Below are positions 1 to 9,226 of a stretch of DNA of 64,000 nt, piece after piece. The stretch is from Akkermansia sp. (GTDB lineage: Bacteria > Verrucomicrobiota > Verrucomicrobiia > Verrucomicrobiales > Akkermansiaceae): assembly GCA_017517385.1 (NCBI GenBank), contig JAFWZG010000054.1, positions 142,003-206,002 of the forward strand. The letters are read 5' to 3'. Each line of letters begins with the position of its first letter. Positions within the stretch are counted from its first letter, which is position 1. The notes below the pieces were generated by a model. That model worked only from the letters and a program-made list of their open reading frames with translations, did no database searches and had not been told where the DNA came from. The translations under genes were made by a program, and so were the position numbers.

Positions 1-5
1 GTTTT

Positions 6-1502
6 ATGAAATTTAAGTCATTTATCGTAGCGCTGCTTGCATGCGGCGCGTCATATGTGGCGTCGGCTGAAGTCTATAACATCACGCTTTCAAACGCTCA
101 ACGCTATACACAGTGCCGCATCGTATACAGCACTGATTCAATGACCAAATTCAGAGGTTTAGATCGCAGCGGCCGAGAAGTTACACTCGAGGTACGAACA
201 TCAAGCATTCTGGTGAAACAGGAAGTAGCGGAAGCAACCGCTCCCGCTGCACCCGCTCCCGCTGCTCCAGAAACACCAAGCACCCCTGAGCCCGAGACAA
301 CGCAAACAGAAGCACCAGCAGCTGAGCCTCAGACGACTGAAGGCGAAACGTCATCTGCAGAAGCGGCACCCTCGGAAGCGACACCGGCAACACCTGAGGC
401 CCCACAGGTTGCAGTGGCAGAAGATTCATCTCGTCGCCTGCGCGAGAAGCTTGATCAGGTAAAAGCAGAATATCAAGCTCTTTCCTCCCCTTCTTCATCA
501 CTCACTTCCATTTATAATTCCCGGCTTCGCACGCTGGAGCGCAATATGACGGAGCTCCACCGCCTGGCTACACAGGTATCTGAACTCCAAGCAAAATATA
601 ATACCGTAGTAGGCGGGGATTACACATTCACCATCGTACCCAACGCAGACCGCGATAAATACCAGCGAGATGGCCGTGCTGCATATGATGCCATGGTTAT
701 TGATGTGCGTGAGTATCGCAACCAGCGCAAGGTGGGCGGTTTGGATAAGTTTGAAATTCTCCGCGACCGTTATCAAGGCATCCCCGAATACCGAGAAGCA
801 TATAACTGGTATATGACTACTCTGCGAGATTTGGAACGCCGCTGGGGTAACCTCCTGCGCCGTGAGGAGCAACGCCGTGCGCGTTATAATAACGGACGCA
901 GGGAGGAAATGCGCCATCAAGACGAAGCGGCCCTTCGGCGTTTGGCTGCTCAGTTCGAGCAGCAAGGTGAACAGCTCGCACAGGTATGGTTCAACCCTGA
1001 TGCTCGTAATCTGCTCATGCTTCGTACGGCCTCCAATAAAGTGCGTGACGCCATACGCCGCAATGAAAACGGACTTCGCGATGAAGCAATTGGTACGGTG
1101 CCGCAACTTATCAACAACTTCTGGACTGTCATGGACCAAGCTCGCGATTTGATGATTCGCGGTGATTTTGAAGGGGCCAAAAAGCTACTTGATGAAGATG
1201 AGAATTTCAAGAAGCTGGTTCGCTTAAACACTGAGTTATTCCCCAATGATTATAGGACGCCTCTCCGCAATCAGCGTCAGGCATTGGAGCGAGAAATTCA
1301 AAAACGCAAGCGCGACCGTAATAATCTTCAAAACCAGCTTCAGAATGCGATTAGCAGATTGGAGCGTTCTTCCTCCGCTGCCGAAGCTCAGATGGATAAC
1401 CTCCTCGAGCAGATTCGCAAAGAAAGAGAGCATGACACAGAGACCTCAACGGCTGAAATTGAGGAATCCTCACCGCAGCCGGCAAGTGGTAACGAAGGCT
1501 GA
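6..1502 (+). CDS. Exported coiled-coil protein of unknown function
   Basis: Predicted secreted or periplasmic protein of 498 aa; I do not recognise a family with a known activity. Residues 1-21 form a typical signal peptide (basic start, hydrophobic core, cleavage near ASA-E). A short globular region (about 22-72) is followed by a low-complexity linker rich in Pro, Ala, Glu and Thr (about 75-138), then a long, highly charged, mostly helical region with heptad-like stretches near 140-205 and 400-470. The C-terminus is acidic and Ser/Pro-rich. The ATG at 6 is only five bases from the window edge, so its promoter is not visible. A terminator hairpin follows at 1521. The layout suggests an envelope scaffold or spacer protein, but that is inference. 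Confidence 0.75.
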   Translation: MKFKSFIVALLACGASYVASAEVYNITLSNAQRYTQCRIVYSTDSMTKFRGLDRSGREVTLEVRTSSILVKQEVAEATAPAAPAPAAPETPSTPEPETTQTEAPAAEPQTTEGETSSAEAAPSEATPATPEAPQVAVAEDSSRRLREKLDQVKAEYQALSSPSSSLTSIYNSRLRTLERNMTELHRLATQVSELQAKYNTVVGGDYTFTIVPNADRDKYQRDGRAAYDAMVIDVREYRNQRKVGGLDKFEILRDRYQGIPEYREAYNWYMTTLRDLERRWGNLLRREEQRRARYNNGRREEMRHQDEAALRRLAAQFEQQGEQLAQVWFNPDARNLLMLRTASNKVRDAIRRNENGLRDEAIGTVPQLINNFWTVMDQARDLMIRGDFEGAKKLLDEDENFKKLVRLNTELFPNDYRTPLRNQRQALEREIQKRKRDRNNLQNQLQNAISRLERSSSAAEAQMDNLLEQIRKEREHDTETSTAEIEESSPQPASGNEG

Positions 1503-1520
1503 TTTCCATTCCTGATAAGA

Positions 1521-1541
1521 CCGGGCGAGCCCCTCGCCCGG
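1521..1541 (+). terminator. Intrinsic terminator-like hairpin
   Basis: GC-rich perfect inverted repeat (CCGGGCGAG / CTCGCCCGG, 3-nt loop) 18 bp after the stop codon of the exported coiled-coil gene, followed by a T-rich stretch (CCTTGTTG). The T tract is interrupted, so termination may be partial. Confidence 0.6.
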
Positions 1542-1563
1542 CCTTGTTGTATCAACAAGCCCC

Positions 1564-1968
1564 ATGGCAGTTTTAAAACATATTTTCGCGTTGGCCGCGT
1601 TATTACCCGGCCTGGTACAAGGAGCAATTCCTCAGGAAATTGACTCCGCCTTTGCACATTACTCAGCCTTACCTAACACACTTGTTCCGATTTTGGAAAG
1701 TGTTACGGATCGTGAAAGTGCTGACGCGGCAGCCCCTCGCCTGAATGCAGTGCTACCCCGTGTATACGACGCTCGCACTGAGCTATCAACTATCAATTCT
1801 CTACCACCTCAGGTGCGCCGAGAAGTCTTGCAGAAATATGAGCAATCAATGCGCGAAAACTGGGGCAAACTTTACGAACAACTTTTCCGCCTTCAGCAGG
1901 CCCGTTGCTATAACTCCTTAGCCTTCTTTAGACAATTTCACGCATTATGTGCAATGCTCAACAAATGA
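1564..1968 (+). CDS. Small exported protein, paralogue of the next gene
   Basis: Protein of 134 aa with an N-terminal signal peptide (about residues 1-20, cleavage near VQG-A). The mature part is mostly helical and carries a DRESADAAAP segment, followed about 25 residues later by a basic segment ending in YEQSM. The downstream gene has the matching DRDSAEAAVP and a spacing-matched YEKRY, so the two are paralogues. The function is unknown. Its stop overlaps the next ATG (ATGA), which implies translational coupling. Confidence 0.7.
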   Translation: MAVLKHIFALAALLPGLVQGAIPQEIDSAFAHYSALPNTLVPILESVTDRESADAAAPRLNAVLPRVYDARTELSTINSLPPQVRREVLQKYEQSMRENWGKLYEQLFRLQQARCYNSLAFFRQFHALCAMLNK

Positions 1969-2483
1969 CACGCAAAGTTTCCACCGCCTTCCTTCTCATT
2001 TCTTCGGTACTTGCTCAGGACACTCTGATACCGCAGACACTTCCAGAAACAACAAATAACTCGCGTCCCTCCCTCCCGGCTTCCCCCATTCCGGGAAGTA
2101 CCATTTCACCCCAAAGAAACCAACGGTCTGCTACTGAGGAACTTGAAATTTCACCGGGAGAAGCCCGCATTCGAGCCGGAATTGTATTGCTTGGTATTCT
2201 TCACGATACTATGGCCCGCATTCAGGACCGGGACTCAGCAGAAGCAGCCGTGCCCACCATTCTGCGGCTTGTACGAGAGTTCCAGACATGGGGACAAGGG
2301 TTTACTGCGCTACCTCCGCTGGATGAAGAAACCCAAAGCGATTACGAAAAGCGTTACATCCCCATCATTAATAATCTTAATGAAAACATCCAAATTCAGG
2401 CAGACCGCATAGCTGCTGCCGAGTTCTATGGCTCTGAAGCTCTGCCTGCAGCGCTTGTGCGCCTTATTAACTCAGTACAATAA
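1965..2483 (+). CDS. Small exported protein, paralogue of the previous gene
   Basis: Protein of 172 aa read from the ATG at 1965, which overlaps the preceding stop by four bases. An in-frame ATG at 1947 would put six extra residues before the signal peptide, so I prefer 1965. Residues 1-18 look like a signal peptide ending at LAQ. A Pro/Ser-rich linker follows, then a helical domain with the DRDSAEAAVP motif shared with the preceding protein. Function unknown. The stop lies 8 bp before the GH110-like gene, so these genes are probably co-transcribed. Confidence 0.7.
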   Translation: MTRKVSTAFLLISSVLAQDTLIPQTLPETTNNSRPSLPASPIPGSTISPQRNQRSATEELEISPGEARIRAGIVLLGILHDTMARIQDRDSAEAAVPTILRLVREFQTWGQGFTALPPLDEETQSDYEKRYIPIINNLNENIQIQADRIAAAEFYGSEALPAALVRLINSVQ

Positions 2484-2490
2484 ATTGACT

Positions 2491-4497
2491 ATGCTCCGAT
2501 ACGCATTACCCGCAATGTTGCTGATAGTGCCTCAGATTGTAGCCACGGCTGCGCAGCCTGAATCCGCATACACCGAGGAGGTAAACCTTACCTCAGGACG
2601 ACGCATGCTAGCCATCCCTGCCCCCCCCGGAAAGACACTTAATGGCACGGCTCCCCAAGGTGAGGGCGCTCCATTTCGTGTGCTTAACGGCAGTGAAGTC
2701 ATATGGGAAGGCAAGGCCGGTGAATCCTTTAATCTTCCCGTACAACACCGCAACGTATACCTTGTGAGCGAAACGGCTAATAACAAGGACTGGCAGAACT
2801 TATACTTCAGCGATGCCACCGCTGCCTCCGCTCCCACGGAGACATCATATCATTTTTCTGCACCGGAAAATGCCGCGGATGTCGGCCCAGCTCTACGCAG
2901 CATACTCAGCAAGACCGGGGCCACTCCGGAAGAAGCCGGCGAAATTACCATTAATCTCGCCCCCGGTGAATATCACTTCTACCCTGATGGAGCTCTGCGC
3001 ATGAGCTATTACATCTCTAATCATGACCAGCAAAATATTCAGCCGGTAGCCATGCCTATTGTTGGGCAGAAAAATCTTACCATTAATGGCAACGGAGCCG
3101 TTCTCATTTTCCATGGCAAGATACAGCCGGTGCTCTTCATGGATAGCGAAAACGTGAAGCTGCGGGATGTAACCATCCGCCACGACAATCCTTACTACAA
3201 TGAAGGCCGTATCGTTGAAATTAAGGAAGGGACCACCACGCTGGAGTACCCCGAACAATTCAGCTGGGAAGTGCGTGATGGCGTATATTACCTGACCGGC
3301 GACGGCGAGCCTAAAGCACCGGGTGCAGTGCTGGCTTTTCAATCTGATGGCCAGATGGTTCCCACCGGACGATGGGGTGACATTGGCTGGCCGAGCAAAT
3401 GCGAGCAGGTTGCCCCCAACCGTGTGCGATTCCATACAGATGCCACAAGCCAAGGACTCAGTGTAGGAAACATCCTCGTACAGCGCCATTATGGCCGCCC
3501 TCATCCTGCCATGGTTCTTTATCGAGCAAATGCCACCACGCTCGAAAATGTCGTTTTTCAGGATAGCCAAGGTATGGCCCTGATTGCCCAGCGCAGCCGT
3601 GACATCACTATTCTTGGTGGTGGGTGTGTATGCGCTCCGGGACGAGTCTACACAGTCTCCGCAGATGCCACGCACTTCTCCAACTGCGTCGGCACCATTA
3701 CCGTAGAGAACGCACTTTACGAAGGCATGATGGATGACGCCATTAATGTTCACTCCACCTGTCTGCAAATTACAAACAAGACGAATGATCGAGAAATCAT
3801 CGCGCGTTACATGCACCCTCAGGCTGTTGGCTTTGAAGTGTTCATGCCCGGCGAGCGCGTCCAGTTCATTACAGGTGAAACCCTTGAAAATCAGCCAGAA
3901 CTGGCAGTTATCAAAGAAGTGAGAAAACTGGATGAAAACCACCTTCGTATCACATTTGAGAATCCATTGCCGGAGAAGATAGATGCAGGTTATGCCATTG
4001 AAAATGCTGACTGGTATCCGGCCGTGAATTTCATTGGCTGCACGGTTCGCCACAACCGTGCTCGCGGCTCACTCTTTACTACTCCAAAGCCTGTAGTAGT
4101 GAGAGGCTGCCATTTCATGGCCTCCCATGGTTCAGCCATTCTCTTGGCGGGTGATGCTCAGGGATGGTATGAAAGTGGCCGCTGTCTGGATGTTCTCATC
4201 ACAGATAACGTTTTTGACCACAATCTCACGGCACGCTATCAGTTCACAGAAGCAATTATCTCCATTTACCCCATGGTGAATAAGCCGCAGAATCAGCAGG
4301 TACGCTATCATCAGAACGTCATCATTGAAGGTAACACCTTCCGTACTCACAGAGTACCGCTCATTTATGCCATTTCCACTAATAACCTCATCTTCCGGAA
4401 TAACGATGTCACCTATGATGACAAGTATCCCAGCATACATAATGGCACCCCCTACATTCTCCACCACTGTGGCCACACCGAGCTGCAGGAGCTCTGA
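2491..4497 (+). CDS. Secreted GH110-type alpha-galactosidase (parallel beta-helix)
   Basis: Probable exo-alpha-galactosidase of family GH110, enzymes that remove terminal alpha-1,3-galactose (for example blood group B or linear Gal-alpha-1,3-Gal) from host glycans. The 668 aa protein starts at 2491; the longer frame from 2428 overlaps the upstream gene and would bury the signal peptide (residues 1 to about 20). The rest reads as parallel beta-helix rungs. The segment [13 protein letters not shown] at residues 413-425, with adjacent Asp415 and Asp416, matches the conserved DD-x-NVH signature of GH110, where the paired aspartates are catalytic. The length fits the family. It fits a mucin- or glycan-feeding gut lifestyle. 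The family call rests on motif memory, so a divergent beta-helix hydrolase remains possible. Confidence 0.75.
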   Translation: MLRYALPAMLLIVPQIVATAAQPESAYTEEVNLTSGRRMLAIPAPPGKTLNGTAPQGEGAPFRVLNGSEVIWEGKAGESFNLPVQHRNVYLVSETANNKDWQNLYFSDATAASAPTETSYHFSAPENAADVGPALRSILSKTGATPEEAGEITINLAPGEYHFYPDGALRMSYYISNHDQQNIQPVAMPIVGQKNLTINGNGAVLIFHGKIQPVLFMDSENVKLRDVTIRHDNPYYNEGRIVEIKEGTTTLEYPEQFSWEVRDGVYYLTGDGEPKAPGAVLAFQSDGQMVPTGRWGDIGWPSKCEQVAPNRVRFHTDATSQGLSVGNILVQRHYGRPHPAMVLYRANATTLENVVFQDSQGMALIAQRSRDITILGGGCVCAPGRVYTVSADATHFSNCVGTITVENALYEGMMDDAINVHSTCLQITNKTNDREIIARYMHPQAVGFEVFMPGERVQFITGETLENQPELAVIKEVRKLDENHLRITFENPLPEKIDAGYAIENADWYPAVNFIGCTVRHNRARGSLFTTPKPVVVRGCHFMASHGSAILLAGDAQGWYESGRCLDVLITDNVFDHNLTARYQFTEAIISIYPMVNKPQNQQVRYHQNVIIEGNTFRTHRVPLIYAISTNNLIFRNNDVTYDDKYPSIHNGTPYILHHCGHTELQEL

Positions 4498-4511
4498 TAC
4501 ACCTATTTCAC

Positions 4512-5132
4512 ATGGCTAAGAAGTTTACCGAACATACAGCACGCGCTAATAAGCACACGGCCCGCCCTGAGCAGGGCAAGCAAACTCAACGCTTTGAGAA
4601 AGCACCTACTCGCACAGTTGTAAAGCCCCTCGATGAAGGTACCTTACAAGATATCTTGGCGGCTCAACCTCAGGGGCTGTATCTTGTGCTGGACTGTGTG
4701 CAGGATCCTCATAATCTCGGAGCTATTCTCCGCACGGCAGATGGCGCCGGCGTGGCAGCAGTCATCACGCCTAAAGATAAATCCGTCGGCATCACAGAGA
4801 CCGTTCTCCGTGTATCAGTAGGAGCAGCAGAAAAGGTTCCTTTTGTGCAGGTAACCAATCTGGCCCGCACCATGAAAATGATGAAGGATGCCGGTATCTG
4901 GTTTGTGGGTACCTCGGACCACGGTGACCGGGATTTGTACGAGATGGATATGAAAGGCGGCATTGCCCTCGTTATGGGAGCTGAAGGGGATGGCATGCGA
5001 CGCCTCACTGAAGAGAACTGCGATTTCCTCATCCGCATTCCGATGTATGGAAGCGTACCCTGCCTGAACGTATCTGTTGCAACGGGTGTATGCTTATACG
5101 AGGCCGTCCGTCAGCGTACTATTAAGAAATAA
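4512..5132 (+). CDS. rlmB: SpoU-family rRNA 2'-O-methyltransferase (RlmB-like)
   Basis: SPOUT-class methyltransferase that uses S-adenosylmethionine to methylate a ribose 2'-OH, most likely in 23S rRNA. All three SpoU motifs are present: [13 protein letters not shown] (about residues 62-74), [14 protein letters not shown] (about 155-168), and [17 protein letters not shown] (about 176-192), which form the trefoil knot and cofactor site. At 206 aa it is shorter than typical RlmB (about 240-250 aa): the L30e-like RNA-recognition domain is replaced by about 40 basic, low-complexity residues. Target specificity is therefore uncertain. Its stop is 3 bp before the phosphoesterase gene. Confidence 0.85.
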   Translation: MAKKFTEHTARANKHTARPEQGKQTQRFEKAPTRTVVKPLDEGTLQDILAAQPQGLYLVLDCVQDPHNLGAILRTADGAGVAAVITPKDKSVGITETVLRVSVGAAEKVPFVQVTNLARTMKMMKDAGIWFVGTSDHGDRDLYEMDMKGGIALVMGAEGDGMRRLTEENCDFLIRIPMYGSVPCLNVSVATGVCLYEAVRQRTIKK

Positions 5133-5135
5133 ATC

Positions 5136-5930
5136 ATGCCCACCATCGAAAGCATTAACCCGCCGGCCGGAATGCTGGTTCGATTCATATCCGATTTGCA
5201 CTACGGACATGAACGCTGTGAAGCCCCACCTCCTCAGGAACTGGCTAAGCTTCTCCTGACAGATGGCGTTGGGATGCTGGTGGTGGTCGGAGATTTGGCA
5301 GAAACCCGTAAATGCGCATGGCAGGAACGGGGCAAGACCTTGCGGCAAGATTTCCGAGAAGAATGCAGCCGCCGTGGAGTGCAACTTGTGGAAATCTCCG
5401 GCAATCATGATCCGGACGTCCCCCCTATGCTCATCCGCTTCTGGGAGGGGCGAGTTGTTGCCATGCACGGGCATGCGCTCTACCGAGAGGTAGCGCCATG
5501 GAGCTGGGAATACCTGCGCAATAAAAAGAAGTGCCGCGCACTTATTGCTTCCTATCAAGACCGTGATGATATTCTTGAAGCACGTCTCGAACTCTCTCGT
5601 GAAATGTGCCAACTCACAGCCCCAATTCTTCGCCGTGAAGGCATCAAGAACAAATATCTAAGGGGCTTTCTTCATTGCTTCTGGCCACCTCAGCGGCCAT
5701 GGAACATTGTGTGGAGCTGGCTTACTTGCGCCTCACGCGCCGAGCGCTTCGCTCGCCGTTATTTCCCAGAGGCCGAGACTGTTATTCTTGGGCACTTTCA
5801 CCGTTTTGGCAACTGGAAATGCAGGCGTCGCCATATCCTGAATACCGGAGCATGGTTTCGTCACGCCACGCCGTACTACACAGATATGATAGACGGCAAG
5901 GTTATTGCATACCGTAAAGTATTTTCCTGA
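5136..5930 (+). CDS. Calcineurin-like metallophosphoesterase
   Basis: Cytosolic dinuclear-metal phosphoesterase of 264 aa. The metal-binding signatures occur in order: SDLHYGH (about 19-25), VVGDLAE (about 49-55), SGNHD (about 88-92), MHGHA (about 112-116) and GHFHR (about 224-228). A helical insertion with several Trp residues separates the last two motifs, as in lipid-acting members such as UDP-2,3-diacylglucosamine hydrolases. An LpxH-like role is possible, but nothing here proves the substrate. The start is 3 bp after the methyltransferase stop, so the two are co-transcribed. Confidence 0.75.
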   Translation: MPTIESINPPAGMLVRFISDLHYGHERCEAPPPQELAKLLLTDGVGMLVVVGDLAETRKCAWQERGKTLRQDFREECSRRGVQLVEISGNHDPDVPPMLIRFWEGRVVAMHGHALYREVAPWSWEYLRNKKKCRALIASYQDRDDILEARLELSREMCQLTAPILRREGIKNKYLRGFLHCFWPPQRPWNIVWSWLTCASRAERFARRYFPEAETVILGHFHRFGNWKCRRRHILNTGAWFRHATPYYTDMIDGKVIAYRKVFS

Positions 5931-5956
5931 ATACCGCACGCGTACGTGGAATTTGC

Positions 5957-5985
5957 TTGCTTGTGCAAGTCAAGCGTGATAGAAT
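5957..5985 (+). promoter_or_regulatory. Sigma70-type promoter of purE
   Basis: TTGCTT (5957-5962), 17 bp spacer, TAGAAT (5980-5985). Only 10 nt separate the -10 box from the purE ATG, so the predicted leader is about 3 nt and too short for a Shine-Dalgarno sequence. Confidence 0.6.
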
Positions 5986-5995
5986 GCGGGGTAGC

Positions 5996-6403
5996 ATGAA
6001 AGTTATCACCATCTACGGCAGCAAGAGCGACCTTCCGTTCATGGAACCCGCTCGCACATATTTTGCAGAGAACAATGTTGAGCATGAAGAAGTCATCTAC
6101 TCGGCTCATCGTGATTTACCTGCACTCATCGAATACCTTAAGGAGCTTGAAGAGAGTGGAACAAAGGCTGTGCTCCTCTGCGTGGCCGGGCTTTCTGCTG
6201 CCCTGCCCGGTGTGGTTGTCATGAACACGCAGCTTCCTGTTATTGGTGTGCCTGTTCCCTGCGGTCCTCTGAATGGCGTGGATGCGCTGCTGGCTATCTC
6301 TCAGCTCCCCGGTGGTGTTCCTGCCACGACAGTGGGTCTCCACAAGAAAACACCGGTTAACGCTGCGATGGCCGCCCACCGCATCATTAACCTCGCCAAG
6401 TAA
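5996..6403 (+). CDS. purE: N5-carboxyaminoimidazole ribonucleotide mutase PurE
   Basis: Catalyses conversion of N5-CAIR to CAIR in purine synthesis. The 135 aa protein carries PurE hallmarks: GSKSDLPFM near the N-terminus, SAHRDLPAL (about 36-44), AGLSAALPGVV (about 64-74), and DALLAISQLPGGVPATTVGL in the C-terminal half. It is slightly shorter than the usual 155-165 aa. The ATG at 5996 is chosen because the promoter lies between it and the upstream in-frame ATG at 5957. No purK is adjacent; it leads a nucleotide-synthesis cluster with pyrR and pyrB. Confidence 0.88.
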   Translation: MKVITIYGSKSDLPFMEPARTYFAENNVEHEEVIYSAHRDLPALIEYLKELEESGTKAVLLCVAGLSAALPGVVVMNTQLPVIGVPVPCGPLNGVDALLAISQLPGGVPATTVGLHKKTPVNAAMAAHRIINLAK

Positions 6404-6424
6404 GAAATCATCTTTTTGTCGACC

Positions 6425-6943
6425 ATGCCCACCATCATCAAAGACGAAATCGAGAGGGCATTGGATGCCTGGGTATCTCACTTGCTTCAAAGCTCCGCTG
6501 TCAAAAACGGAGAGCCGCTGGCTATTGTCGGCATCGTCAGCCATGGTGATGTACTGGCACGCAGGCTTGTGCAGCGGCTTGAGCAACATAACGTCAAGGC
6601 GCTGTACGGAGCCATTGATGTGACTCTCTACCGTGATGATTTGGATTTACGTGGGAAACGCCCTGCTCTGCGTTCTTCTCACCTGCCGTTCTCCACGGAT
6701 GATTTTACTCTGATTCTTACAGATGATGTACTGAGCACCGGCCGTACGGCGCGTGCCGCACTGGATGTGCTCTGGGAGTATGGGCGTCCGGCTAGGGTTG
6801 AACTGCATTGTTTGGTGGACAGGGGCGGAAGACAGCTGCCCATTTGTCCTAACTATGCAGCTTTCAATTTGACAGCCGCCCCCGGCACTTCCGTAAAAGT
6901 TCATCTCCAGGAAATTGATGGAGAGGAAAACATTACCTACTGA
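6425..6943 (+). CDS. pyrR: PyrR-type uracil phosphoribosyltransferase / pyrimidine regulator
   Basis: Bifunctional PyrR family protein (172 aa from the ATG at 6425; a TTG at 6416 is a weaker alternative). The PRPP-binding loop is clear (LILTDDVLSTGRTARAALD, about residues 98-116), as is the upstream SHGDVLARRL segment. In many bacteria PyrR binds mRNA of pyr operons and also converts uracil to UMP. I see no anti-terminator/terminator pair of the Bacillus type ahead of pyrR or pyrB here, so regulation may act elsewhere or differently. It sits 21 bp after purE and 28 bp before pyrB. Confidence 0.85.
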   Translation: MPTIIKDEIERALDAWVSHLLQSSAVKNGEPLAIVGIVSHGDVLARRLVQRLEQHNVKALYGAIDVTLYRDDLDLRGKRPALRSSHLPFSTDDFTLILTDDVLSTGRTARAALDVLWEYGRPARVELHCLVDRGGRQLPICPNYAAFNLTAAPGTSVKVHLQEIDGEENITY

Positions 6944-6971
6944 CCTGCCATTCAACAGTTTTTCATACGCT

Positions 6972-7901
6972 ATGAATCCGCGAAAAGATTTAATCACCAT
7001 CGACGCCCTGAGCGATGAGGATATCCGGACCATTCTGGATAGCACCTCAGCCATGAAGGACATCTTTACCAAAAGCGTAAAGAAGGTACCGGCACTGAAA
7101 GGCAAGTCGGTGTTGACTCTCTTCTACGAACCGAGTACGCGAACCCGCTCCTCCTTTGAGGTCGCAGCCAATCGCCTTTCGGCAGATGTCACCACCTTCA
7201 CCGTTTCCACCTCCTCTGTAGTTAAGGGGGAAAGCGTACATGACACCATTGACACGCTCATGAGCATGAAAATGGATTATATCATCGTTCGCCACAAAAA
7301 CAGCGGCATTCCCGCTGTCATTGCCCGCCATTGCAAGGCTTCCGTCATCAATGCCGGTGATGGTTCACATGCGCACCCCAGCCAGGCATTTCTTGATGCC
7401 TTCACCATTCGCGAAAAATATGGTGATGTTGCAGGGCGCCGTGTCGTAATTATTGGTGACATTCTTCACAGCCGAGTGGCCCGTTCCACCAGCACAATTT
7501 TGCGCAGACTCGGTGCAGAAGTAGCGTACATGGGCCCCAGCCCGCTTGTGCCGCCCACAGCACATACCGGCATTCCGCGCTTCACCAATTGGAACCAAAT
7601 TTTTGACTGGAAACCAGATATCATTTACCTGCTGCGCGTACAGAATGAGCGCATAGATACCCCCTTCTTCCCGGCAGCTGATTATCATCAAGCCTTTGGT
7701 GTAACAGAGGAGCGTCTGCGCCGTATTGATGACCTTAATCTCAGCATTATGCATCCCGGGCCTGTTAACCGAGGTGTTGAAATATGTGATGATGCTATGG
7801 AATATCGCAATTGCTTAATTAACAATCAGGTTGAAAACGGAATTGCCGCTCGCATGAGCATTCTTTACCACCTTACCCCCCAAACGCAGAGCCATGACTA
7901 A
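6972..7901 (+). CDS. pyrB: Aspartate carbamoyltransferase catalytic subunit
   Basis: Condenses carbamoyl phosphate with aspartate, the committed step of pyrimidine synthesis. The 309 aa protein has the carbamoyl phosphate-binding FYEPSTRTRSSFE segment (about 51-63), HPSQAF (about 135-140) and a C-terminal HPGPVNRG. The ATG at 6972 gives a standard N-terminus; an upstream in-frame ATG at 6915 lies within the pyrR coding region. It overlaps the following dihydroorotase homologue by 8 bp. No pyrI regulatory subunit is adjacent, in keeping with the ATCase type that assembles with a dihydroorotase-like partner. Confidence 0.93.
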   Translation: MNPRKDLITIDALSDEDIRTILDSTSAMKDIFTKSVKKVPALKGKSVLTLFYEPSTRTRSSFEVAANRLSADVTTFTVSTSSVVKGESVHDTIDTLMSMKMDYIIVRHKNSGIPAVIARHCKASVINAGDGSHAHPSQAFLDAFTIREKYGDVAGRRVVIIGDILHSRVARSTSTILRRLGAEVAYMGPSPLVPPTAHTGIPRFTNWNQIFDWKPDIIYLLRVQNERIDTPFFPAADYHQAFGVTEERLRRIDDLNLSIMHPGPVNRGVEICDDAMEYRNCLINNQVENGIAARMSILYHLTPQTQSHD

Positions 7902-9192
7902 TACTTACATCACGAATGCCACCTGGGCTCTCACAGGTGAAAAGATGGACCTGCGCATGGGGCAGGCCGGCGATGAACTCGCCACCATCTTCCTGAATGA
8001 CATTCCGCTTCAGGGAGTTAACGCCATTTCTCCCGCCGGAGAAATGCAGATTCCCACAGGCGCCAGAGTCATCGATGCGGAAGGCCAATTATTCATGCCC
8101 GCCCTCTTTGACATGCACGCCAGTATCAACCTTGCAGGCAGAAGCAAGCGAGAAAGCATCTACCGTGCCGGGCAAGCAGCTAACCACGGTGGCGTATGGG
8201 GTATGCTTGTGATGCCCTCCTCCGGTTTTGTTTTTGATAATGCCGCCACTCTGGACAGCTTTCAGGACGCCGTAAGCCAGCGCTCATTTGCTACCATGAT
8301 TCCTGCCGGCTGTATATCAGAGAATATGCAGGGAGAACAGCAGGCACCTTATAACACACTGGCAGCACGCGGAATAAGCATCCTTAGTGACGCTGGAAAG
8401 ATGCCCTCGAACTTGCTCATGCTGCACAGGGCTATGAAGTATGCTGCTGAAATGGGGCTTACGTTCGCCATTCGTGGTGATGTCCCGGTGCTGACAGACA
8501 AGACCTACATGCACCCCAGCACAACCTCGTACAACCTTGGTTTACATGGCACGCCGGCTTGTGCCGAAGAAATAGGGATTGAGACGCTCATCCGCCTCGC
8601 GCGAGATGCCGGAGCCAAGCTTCACCTGCAGACGGTAAGCACAGCAGAAGGCGTTAATATTATTCGCCGGGCAAAGGCCTCCGGCATGAAAGGACTCACT
8701 GCTGAAGTTGCGCTCCATCACCTTCTATACACTCATGAGAACGTGGGAGATTATGACACCACCTTTAAGACAGTTCCGCCTCTGCGTGAGCAGACAGACT
8801 GTGACGCGCTGCTTGCTGGCGTAAAGGATGGCACCATTGATTGTATTGTAACGGATCACACCCCCTGTATGCCCTTCGCGAAGAAACAGGACTTTGTTAG
8901 CGCTCCACAGGGGATGGTGGCTCTGGATAATTTCCTTCCTTGCATTTACACACACCTCATCAGCACTGGCAAGCTTACTTGGGCTGATGTATGCCGTGTA
9001 TGTTGTACAAATCCGGTTCACATTGCTAACCCCTATGATCAGGAAGAAGATGTTCCGATGAATGCACCGCTGATGCTCTTTGCCCCGGAGGTGCACCACA
9101 AAGTAACTCCTGATTCCCTGTACTGCGGCACGCTGAACACGCCACTTCTGGAAACAGTTCTGAGCGGGGCCGTCACTTTACCTCTCTATTGA
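7894..9192 (+). CDS. Dihydroorotase-like protein lacking metal ligands (pseudo-DHOase)
   Basis: Homologue of class I dihydroorotase (432 aa), probably a non-catalytic partner of PyrB. The fold is recognisable throughout, but the metal-binding DxHxH is D73-M-H75-A-S77, so the second His is Ser, and the following Arg/Asp-Pro-Gly element reads NLAG. The later TDHAPH motif is TDHTPC (320-325), with the last His replaced by Cys. In several proteobacteria such degenerate copies (PyrC-prime/PyrX) are needed structurally for ATCase, while a separate PyrC does the chemistry. The 8 bp overlap with pyrB fits this. An active pyrC should lie outside this window. Confidence 0.85.
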   Translation: MTNTYITNATWALTGEKMDLRMGQAGDELATIFLNDIPLQGVNAISPAGEMQIPTGARVIDAEGQLFMPALFDMHASINLAGRSKRESIYRAGQAANHGGVWGMLVMPSSGFVFDNAATLDSFQDAVSQRSFATMIPAGCISENMQGEQQAPYNTLAARGISILSDAGKMPSNLLMLHRAMKYAAEMGLTFAIRGDVPVLTDKTYMHPSTTSYNLGLHGTPACAEEIGIETLIRLARDAGAKLHLQTVSTAEGVNIIRRAKASGMKGLTAEVALHHLLYTHENVGDYDTTFKTVPPLREQTDCDALLAGVKDGTIDCIVTDHTPCMPFAKKQDFVSAPQGMVALDNFLPCIYTHLISTGKLTWADVCRVCCTNPVHIANPYDQEEDVPMNAPLMLFAPEVHHKVTPDSLYCGTLNTPLLETVLSGAVTLPLY

Positions 9193-9226
9193 TTTTTTCC
9201 ATTAATATCCTGCAATCTTTCCAGAC

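Noticed and set aside
2893..4053. 386-codon open frame antisense to the GH110-like gene
   Set aside because: Lies fully within a well supported gene and has no start signals.
6404..6424. PyrR-binding attenuator near pyrR
   Set aside because: The gaps before pyrR (21 bp) and pyrB (28 bp) are too short for an anti-terminator/terminator pair and contain no hairpin.
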